NCBI GenBank assembly: GCA_017450685.1
Contig: JAFSTB010000024.1
Location: 1 to 64,000 of the forward strand
Length of the DNA stretch: 64,000 nt
Direction: 5' to 3'
Source of the DNA: Paludibacteraceae bacterium
GTDB taxonomy: Bacteria > Bacteroidota > Bacteroidia > Bacteroidales > Paludibacteraceae
A program made the translations under genes and the position numbers. Of this stretch, positions 58,695 to 64,000 are shown piece by piece. Numbering within the stretch: position 1 is the stretch's first letter; every line of letters begins with the position of its first letter. Below the pieces are notes generated by a model. It made no database searches, was not told where the DNA came from, and was given only the letters and a program-made list of their open reading frames with translations.

Positions 58695-60352
58695 TTATAA
58701 AGGAATCGTTTGATACTTTTCTTTGGTGTTTTTTCGAACTCTTTTTCTTGCAGTTCCACTTTTGCTATTTGACTATAGCGCGGCAGCAAGTTGTTGAGTT
58801 TCTGTAGGTTCTCTCGCATCAGTTCTGCTATCGGTTGTCTGAATGAGAGTTCGCCTTGTTGGTCGGGGAAGACGAGTGCCACCAGTTTGCCTTCTCTTTC
58901 TACCACCACCGATTCAGCCACGCCTGCCATATTATTGAGTTTATCTTCTATCTCTTCGGGGTAGATATTTTGTCCTGTGGAGGAGAGAATCATATTTTTG
59001 TTTCTGCCTTTGATGAAGATATTGCCTTTCTTGTCCAATAGTCCGAGGTCGCCTGTTTTGAGCCACCCGTCAATGGTGAAAGCGGCTTTGGTAGCGTCTT
59101 CGTTTTTGTAGTAACCCATCATCACGTGGTCACCTTTGACCATTATCTCGCCCACTGTGTTAAGCGGGTCATCGGAGTCGATACGCACTTCGTTGCCTTC
59201 CAGTGCGTGACCGGCGGAGCGGAAGACAAAGTCTTTGAGTACGCAGCCGCCGACCAACGGACCACATTCGGTCATACCATAACCCACAATAAGCGGGAAA
59301 TGTATGCCCAGCAATAACCTTTCCACTTCCTCATTGATGGCAGCGCCGCCTACAATGAAGTATTTGAGGTTGCCGCCGAAGGCTTGTAGCAGTTTTTTGC
59401 GTATCTGTCGGCGTATCATCGGACCGATGCCGAACGGTGCATGCCACAGCAGACGCATCGTCTTTTTATTGGTGATGGGGAAGACGGCTTTCTGACATAT
59501 CTTCTCTATCACTAATGGTACAGAAGCAATCATATAAGGATGCACCTCAGCAAAGGCTTTCATCAGTAGTGTAGGTGTCGGTGTCTTAGTCAGGTAGTAG
59601 ATATGGCATCCCATAGAAAGCGGGAAGAGCAGGTCGGCAAGCAGACCGAAAGCGTGTGCCAATGGAAGCATCGACACTATCTTATCGCCTGCCTTGCCGG
59701 GCAGACAGGTGTTGCCGGCTCTCACGTTGCCCGACAGACTGCGATAGGAGAGCATCACTCCTTTGGGTGTACCCATCGAACCGGACGTGTAGTTGATCAT
59801 CATCAACTCGTCAAGGTTATTGGTCGGGTAATGTACATCGGCGGGGGTAAAACGGTTAGGATAGCGTTCTTCGAAAACAGGATCGATGTCGCCTATCTCA
59901 TTCACTCTCACCTCACCTGCGCGTTGGTAGAGAACGGAAAAATCCACGAGAGAGATGACTGCTTTGAGGTGTGGCATCTTTTCTTTGAGTACGGCAGCCT
60001 CCTGAGGGAAGTTCTTCCATACGTACGGACCTATGATAAGCAAACGGGCATCACTATGATTGACCAATCCTTGTATATCGTCAGGTGTGAAGTCTTGCAA
60101 GATACTAACCACCACGTTATGGTTGGTGGTCACTGCTAAATAGGAGGCAGCCCAGTTGGCGCAGTTCCTGCCGCAGAGGGCTATATGTTCACCTTCTTTC
60201 ACTCCTAATGCTCTGAAAAACAGACCAAGACGGGCTATGAGTTGTGCCAAACTGCCGAAAGTGTAGTCGTCCGTACCGTTATAGTCGGTCAAAGCCGGTT
60301 CGTCCCAACGAGCAGGAAAAACCTCATTGTAGTACTCAAAAATGTGTTTCAC
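58691..60352 (-). CDS. Long-chain fatty acid-CoA ligase / AMP-binding protein
   Basis: 553 residues. AMP-forming enzyme motifs: YTSGSMGTPKGVMLSYRSL (P-loop), YGMTECGPLVGG, TGDLGLLDKKGNIFIKGRNKNMI and the catalytic Lys at KTPKKSIKRF near the C-terminus. The spread ADVHYPTNNLDELMMINYTSGSMG matches long-chain acyl-CoA synthetases. Activates fatty acids for lipid synthesis or breakdown. Divided from the thioesterase gene by 56 bp; both on the minus strand. No promoter of the standard form was noticed. Confidence 0.9.
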   Translation of the reverse strand: MKHIFEYYNEVFPARWDEPALTDYNGTDDYTFGSLAQLIARLGLFFRALGVKEGEHIALCGRNCANWAASYLAVTTNHNVVVSILQDFTPDDIQGLVNHSDARLLIIGPYVWKNFPQEAAVLKEKMPHLKAVISLVDFSVLYQRAGEVRVNEIGDIDPVFEERYPNRFTPADVHYPTNNLDELMMINYTSGSMGTPKGVMLSYRSLSGNVRAGNTCLPGKAGDKIVSMLPLAHAFGLLADLLFPLSMGCHIYYLTKTPTPTLLMKAFAEVHPYMIASVPLVIEKICQKAVFPITNKKTMRLLWHAPFGIGPMIRRQIRKKLLQAFGGNLKYFIVGGAAINEEVERLLLGIHFPLIVGYGMTECGPLVGGCVLKDFVFRSAGHALEGNEVRIDSDDPLNTVGEIMVKGDHVMMGYYKNEDATKAAFTIDGWLKTGDLGLLDKKGNIFIKGRNKNMILSSTGQNIYPEEIEDKLNNMAGVAESVVVEREGKLVALVFPDQQGELSFRQPIAELMRENLQKLNNLLPRYSQIAKVELQEKEFEKTPKKSIKRFLYN

Positions 60353-60408
60353 AATAATCCTCCGTTTTTATTCATTCACATTTATATGAGGACTGCAGTC
60401 CTCAATGG

Positions 60409-60813
60409 TTATGCTTCTCCCTCGTTTCTCATTTTCTCATAGAACTCGGGAAAACGTTCTTCCACAGCCACCGGTTTGCCGTTTTCAAGGAAACAGTGAG
60501 TGGATGTACCTTCGCACACCACCATATCGCGGCAACGCATAGTGTAGGCTAAGGTTATCTTCAGCCGTTTTATTTCCGCCACGCGTAACTCAATCTCTAT
60601 CACATCCTTGAAGGTGGTGGGGTGTTTATAATGACATTCCACTGCTATGACGGGTGACACCACGCCTTCGGCTTCCATACGGTCGAAACCATAGCCGAGG
60701 TTGTCCATCCAATCAACGCGTGTCTCTTCCATAAACCGAATGTAATTGGAGTGGTGTGTTACACCCATCTTGTCACATTCGTAGTATTGAACGGTATGTT
60801 TATATGTTTTCAT
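60409..60813 (-). CDS. Acyl-CoA thioesterase (4HBT, YbgC-like)
   Basis: 134 residues of the hotdog fold: VQYYECDKMGVTHHSNYIRFMEETRVDWM has the D-x-MGV-HH-Y catalytic pattern of the YbgC/FcbC group, followed by VECHYKHPTTFKDVIEIEL and the CEGTSTHCFLE strand. It hydrolyses acyl-CoA or acyl-ACP. Its start codon shares a base with the stop of the T9SS-type gene, and the acyl-CoA ligase follows, which fits a lipid role. Confidence 0.9.
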   Translation of the reverse strand: MKTYKHTVQYYECDKMGVTHHSNYIRFMEETRVDWMDNLGYGFDRMEAEGVVSPVIAVECHYKHPTTFKDVIEIELRVAEIKRLKITLAYTMRCRDMVVCEGTSTHCFLENGKPVAVEERFPEFYEKMRNEGEA

Positions 60814-62081
60814 TATTTTTTTCCTCTTATAAGGTTCACTGCTCCCTTGCGCTTATATTTGGCACCGTCGGTACCTACCGCTTCTATTATATAATAGTAT
60901 GCACCTTCTGGAGCGGGTCTGCCATTGACGCGACCGTTCCAGCCTTGTGCGGGGTCGTTGAAGGAATAAATCTGGTGTTGCCAGCGGTTGAAGATAAGGC
61001 AACTGAACGACTTGAGTGAGCGATAAGCCACGCGAAACTCATCGTTGATGCCGTCACCATTGGGTGTGAAGACATTAGGAACGGCTAGGTACGACTCTTT
61101 GGCTTCTATCTTGAAGGTAGTGTCACATTCGCAGTCGTGTGTGTTGCTCACGTGCAAATGAACGGTGTAGTTGCCGGTCTCATTGAACAGGTATCGTGTC
61201 TCGTTCTCGGTGCGGGATGCTATGATATTGTCCGAACGCTTGATCTCCCAAAGGAACATCTCAGCCGTAGGTGTGGCGTTGGCACGGAAGAGTACGTTGA
61301 GCGGTGCCGAGCCGGTCAGACCATCTTCTCTCATTATGCGGTCGCGCTCGTTGTTGTCCTCAGGGTCAGTGCCGCGCAAAGCAGTATAACTCTTTGGTAT
61401 ATAGCCTATGGCAATGGGATGCACCTCGTCTGCCATCAGCATAAGCATATCCTCCGTGCCATACAACTCTTCCGCGAAACGGTCACCGCGCAACTCAATC
61501 TGCGTGGGTAGGTAGAGTGTATGATGAAGACTGATGGTTGAAGGGCGGGTCACGGTGAGTGTATCTTCCCAATCCGCTTCCGTCCATTCCGTTGAGTCAC
61601 GTTTGAGGGTGTGGTATAAGGCAGTGAAAGTGCGTTGCAGGGTGTGTGAGCGACCTGAAGGCTCGTAGTAGGTCATAGGCTCGATGTCCAAATGGAGCAG
61701 ACTCTGCTCACATTGTAAGTCGGTAGTCAAACGCTTGCCGCCGATGCGATACTTCTGATAGTCGAACACCACTATCGTATCTCGCTTGCCTTCTACGTCT
61801 ATGATATAAGTCATAGCATCATCCAAGCGCTGAAAGAGGGTGTGGGTGGTACCGCCTATCGGATTGTTTGTGTCTGTATATTCGTACCAGTAAGCGGGTT
61901 TGGATGTCTGAAATGAAACGGCGTTCAGACGTTCACATATATACACACATCTCACGCCCTCTTGTCCTTTGAGTGTATAGACAGCCGTACCCGTACTCTC
62001 TATGCTCACCAATTCCTCGGCAATGACTGTAGAACTAAAGGCAAGCAGCAAACAAAGCAAACAACGGCTAAAACACTTCAT
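60813..62081 (-). CDS. Secreted protein with gliding motility C-terminal domain (T9SS type B)
   Basis: 422 residues from ATG at 62081 (MKCFSRCLLCLLLAFSSTVIAE, a signal peptide). A large part (residues 30-330) is unassigned beta-rich sequence with a PKD-like stretch (ATPTAEMFLWEIKRSDNIIASRTENETRYLFNETGNYTVHLHVSNTHDC). The last ~90 residues are the CHU_C/T9SS type B sorting domain: VPNVFTPNGDGINDEFRVAYRSLKSFSCLIFNRWQHQIYSF, GWNGRVNGRPAPEGAYYYII. It is exported through the type IX system and placed on or beyond the surface. An upstream in-frame extension is only the leader repeat. Confidence 0.88.
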   Translation of the reverse strand: MKCFSRCLLCLLLAFSSTVIAEELVSIESTGTAVYTLKGQEGVRCVYICERLNAVSFQTSKPAYWYEYTDTNNPIGGTTHTLFQRLDDAMTYIIDVEGKRDTIVVFDYQKYRIGGKRLTTDLQCEQSLLHLDIEPMTYYEPSGRSHTLQRTFTALYHTLKRDSTEWTEADWEDTLTVTRPSTISLHHTLYLPTQIELRGDRFAEELYGTEDMLMLMADEVHPIAIGYIPKSYTALRGTDPEDNNERDRIMREDGLTGSAPLNVLFRANATPTAEMFLWEIKRSDNIIASRTENETRYLFNETGNYTVHLHVSNTHDCECDTTFKIEAKESYLAVPNVFTPNGDGINDEFRVAYRSLKSFSCLIFNRWQHQIYSFNDPAQGWNGRVNGRPAPEGAYYYIIEAVGTDGAKYKRKGAVNLIRGKK

Positions 62082-62114
62082 ATCGGAATAAGAATTAAGA
62101 TGACAAATTATACC

Positions 62115-62201
62115 GCTTCTATATAACAAATCTGTTATTATCAGTTTTTGTTTTGGTTGCGGGCGAGGACGACCGCGCTCCAAAAGACCGCTGCAAAGGT
62201 A
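62115..62201 (-). repeat. 87-bp dispersed leader repeat, copy C
   Basis: On the minus strand starts TACCTTTG (62201-62194) and ends ATATAGAAGC at 62115, 34 bp upstream of the T9SS type B gene start. Differs from copy A at about three of 87 positions. Transcription from its -7 box would place nearly all of it in the mRNA leader. Confidence 0.85.
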
Positions 62202-62261
62202 CGGTGTTTTTTCTATAAAACAATGATTTTTCCTTTCAAACCGAAAAATTTTGCTCATTTA

Positions 62262-62293
62262 TTTGCGCAATTGGAAAAACCGCCGTACCTTTG
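62262..62293 (+). promoter_or_regulatory. Promoter of tRNA-Cys
   Basis: TTTG at 62262-62265, 20-nt spacer, TACCTTTG at 62286-62293, 18 nt before the tRNA. It is also the only consensus promoter seen upstream of sufB. Confidence 0.85.
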
Positions 62294-62310
62294 CGCCGCA
62301 AAAAAGAAAT

Positions 62311-62384
62311 GGTACCTTGCCCGAGTGGTTAGGGACCGGTCTGCAAAACCGGGGACAGCGGTTCGAATCTGCTAGGTACCTCCA
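62311..62384 (+). tRNA. tRNA-Cys (anticodon GCA)
   Basis: Acceptor stem GGTACCT pairs with AGGTACC; the anticodon arm CCGGT-CTGCAAA-ACCGG has anticodon GCA; the T arm AGCGG-TTCGAAT-CTGCT is canonical. The discriminator base is U (62381), as required for Cys, and CCA is encoded (62382-62384). Confidence 0.95.
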
Positions 62385-62403
62385 AAAGTTGATAATTGAG
62401 AAT

Positions 62404-62461
62404 TGATAATTGATAGTTCCTCGTATGGATATACGATATGAATGTCAATTATCATTTTTTT
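62404..62461 (+). terminator. Terminator or attenuator between tRNA-Cys and sufB
   Basis: TGATAATTGA (62404-62413) pairs with TCAATTATCA (62445-62454), with an inner stem TCGTAT/ATACGA (62421-62426, 62431-62436), then T7 (62455-62461). It lies only 12 nt before the sufB start codon, with no promoter in between. Confidence 0.85.
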
Positions 62462-62473
62462 AACCGATAAGCG

Positions 62474-63910
62474 ATGCCAAGTCAGATTGAACAAATAGCC
62501 GAACAAGAATATAAATACGGTTTCACCACCGATGTGGAAACCGACATCATCCCTCGCGGTCTTAATGAAGAGATTGTTCGCCTCATCTCTCAAAAGAAAG
62601 GTGAACCTGAATGGCTCTTGCAGTTCCGCTTGAAAGCTTTTCGACATTGGCAGACCCTCACTCCGCCTCATTGGGCACATCTGACTATACCGGACATCGA
62701 TTTTCAAGCACTCTCTTACTATGCCGCTCCGCGCACACACACTGCAACCGACGGCAATAAGGAGATAGACCCGGAGGTGATGAAGACCTTCGACAAGTTG
62801 GGCATACCGCTTGAAGAAAGAGCAGCGTTGGCAGGGCAGATGGCTGTGGATGCCGTTATGGACTCCGTGTCCGTCAAGACAACCTTTCGCGAGACACTTG
62901 AGAAACAAGGTATCATCTTTTGCTCTATCTCTGAGGCTGTGAAGAACCATCCCGAACTGGTAAAAGAATATTTAGGTTCGGTCGTTCCACCCACCGACAA
63001 TTTCTATGCTGCGTTGAACTCCGCCGTTTTCTCTGACGGATCGTTTGTCTATATACCCCAAGGAGTGCGTTGTCCGATGGAACTGAGTACTTATTTCCGC
63101 ATCAATGCCGGCAATACAGGGCAGTTTGAACGCACACTGCTCATAGCCGATGAAGGTGCTTACCTCAGTTATTTAGAGGGCTGTACCGCTCCTATGAGAG
63201 ACGAGAACCAACTCCACGCTGCCATCGTTGAGATAGTGGTCAAACGTGATGCGGAGGTTAAATACTCCACCGTACAAAACTGGTATCCCGGAGACAAAGA
63301 AGGGAAGGGTGGTATATATAATTTCGTCACTAAACGCGGCATCACTTACGACAATGCTCGTCTTAGTTGGACGCAAGTCGAGACCGGCTCAGCCATCACT
63401 TGGAAGTATCCGTCGTGTATCTTGCGCGGCGACCATTCAACGGCTGAGTTCTATTCCGTTGCCGTCACCAATAACCACCAACAGGCTGATACCGGCACGA
63501 AGATGATACACTTAGGCAAACATACCCATTCGCGTATAGTGAGCAAAGGTATCAGTGCCGGTGAGAGTCAGAACGCCTATCGTGGTTTGGTCAAAGTGGC
63601 AAAGACGGCTGAAGGTGCTCGTAACTATAGTCAGTGCGACTCACTGCTTCTTGGTGACCGTTGCGGCGCACATACCTTCCCCGATATGCAACTGCATAAC
63701 CCGTCAGCCATCGTCGAACACGAAGCCACCACTTCCAAGATTTCCGAAGACCAACTCTTCTATTGCCAACAACGCGGTATCAGTACTGAAGATGCGGTTG
63801 GACTGATTGTCAACGGGTATGCTAAGGATGTGATGGACCGACTGCCGATGGAGTTTGCCGTAGAAGCCCAAAAACTCCTGCAAGTAAGTCTCGAAGGAGC
63901 AGTGGGATAG
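62474..63910 (+). CDS. sufB: Fe-S cluster assembly protein SufB
   Basis: 478 residues. SufB motifs: [80 protein letters not shown], and the C-terminal cysteine and histidine region ([47 protein letters not shown]). SufB is the scaffold of the SUF Fe-S assembly complex with SufC and SufD, which presumably lie beyond the window. Its only apparent promoter is upstream of tRNA-Cys. Length normal. Confidence 0.95.
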   Translation: MPSQIEQIAEQEYKYGFTTDVETDIIPRGLNEEIVRLISQKKGEPEWLLQFRLKAFRHWQTLTPPHWAHLTIPDIDFQALSYYAAPRTHTATDGNKEIDPEVMKTFDKLGIPLEERAALAGQMAVDAVMDSVSVKTTFRETLEKQGIIFCSISEAVKNHPELVKEYLGSVVPPTDNFYAALNSAVFSDGSFVYIPQGVRCPMELSTYFRINAGNTGQFERTLLIADEGAYLSYLEGCTAPMRDENQLHAAIVEIVVKRDAEVKYSTVQNWYPGDKEGKGGIYNFVTKRGITYDNARLSWTQVETGSAITWKYPSCILRGDHSTAEFYSVAVTNNHQQADTGTKMIHLGKHTHSRIVSKGISAGESQNAYRGLVKVAKTAEGARNYSQCDSLLLGDRCGAHTFPDMQLHNPSAIVEHEATTSKISEDQLFYCQQRGISTEDAVGLIVNGYAKDVMDRLPMEFAVEAQKLLQVSLEGAVG

Positions 63911-63936
63911 TCAATAATGCCGGTTTTTTCTATTTT

Positions 63937-63968
63937 TTTGTATAATTCATTCTTTTACCCTACCTTTG
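63937..63968 (+). promoter_or_regulatory. Promoter after sufB
   Basis: TTTG at 63937-63940, 20-nt spacer, TACCTTTG at 63961-63968. It probably drives a gene beyond the window; the ATG at 63991 is followed at once by a stop. Confidence 0.75.
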
Positions 63969-64000
63969 CGACACAAATTGAAAAGAGCCTATGAAATAAA

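Noticed and set aside
59126..60139. Plus-strand frames of 60-178 codons opposite the acyl-CoA ligase
   Set aside because: Antisense shadows of a well-supported gene with clear AMP-binding motifs.

Overview
The window comes from a member of the Bacteroidales (phylum Bacteroidota). Promoters have the Bacteroidota form TTTG, then usually exactly 20 nt, then TAnnTTTG. Many proteins belong to families largely confined to the phylum (DUF4831, DUF4835/PorD, DUF4468, DUF4494, Bat proteins), and there are type IX secretion signs (a gliding-motility C-terminal domain protein and several short C-terminal tails). No rRNA or CRISPR array was seen. I cannot place it below order level.

Layout. 1-11035 is the right part of a temperate phage or prophage whose left end lies outside the window. 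A leftward early module (10544-style replication organiser with internal iterons, methyltransferase-like protein, metallo-beta-lactamase-fold protein, RecT, zinc-hook SMC-like ATPase, small HTH and hypothetical proteins) is divided by a divergent promoter/operator region at 7681-7818 from a rightward module (repressor, DUF4468 protein, T5orf172 nuclease-like protein, small HTH protein, tyrosine integrase). A serine recombinase follows at 11277-11915.

12046-21222 is core chromosome: DUF4831, PorD-like, recN, rarA, hemW, a class A penicillin-binding protein and rlmN. 21305-30278 is a sugar/glycosylation island: GT2 polyprenyl-phosphate glycosyltransferase, WecD-like acetyltransferase, two SMR/EamA-type small transporters, GT-C-like membrane proteins, a hydrolase, a broken MBOAT acyltransferase and the WecE/RffA transaminase. 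It is decaying: a G9 tract shifts one gene, the hydrolase lacks an in-frame start, and the MBOAT gene has two frameshifts, a nonsense codon and a deletion junction. It also holds a 446-bp segment bounded by 16-bp perfect inverted repeats.

30285-42716 is core again: a subtilase, SRP RNA (minus strand), a RecD-like helicase, the moxR-DUF58-batA-batB-batC operon, prfA, an unusually short folD, ffh and an AraC regulator. 42717-43501 is a long intergenic region with strongly structured sequence. 43502-47223 holds duplicated lipoprotein/outer-membrane-protein modules. 47593-52947 is a six-gene operon joining a small secreted protein, two Cthe_2159-type beta-helix carbohydrate-binding proteins, a secreted YD-like protein, a VTC-type polyphosphate polymerase-domain protein and a DUF4956 membrane protein; it is the best candidate for a poorly described system. 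53213-63910 carries a PreA-like dehydrogenase, a lipoprotein, dtd, sodB, a TupA-like ATP-grasp protein, an acyl-CoA ligase, a thioesterase, a T9SS-type secreted protein, tRNA-Cys and sufB.

An 87-bp sequence starting with a promoter -7 box (TACCTTTG) occurs three times (24675, 56974 and 62201), with a degenerate fourth copy at 47364. In three of the four places it sits in the apparent 5' leader of a gene or operon, so it may be a mobile or regulatory leader element.
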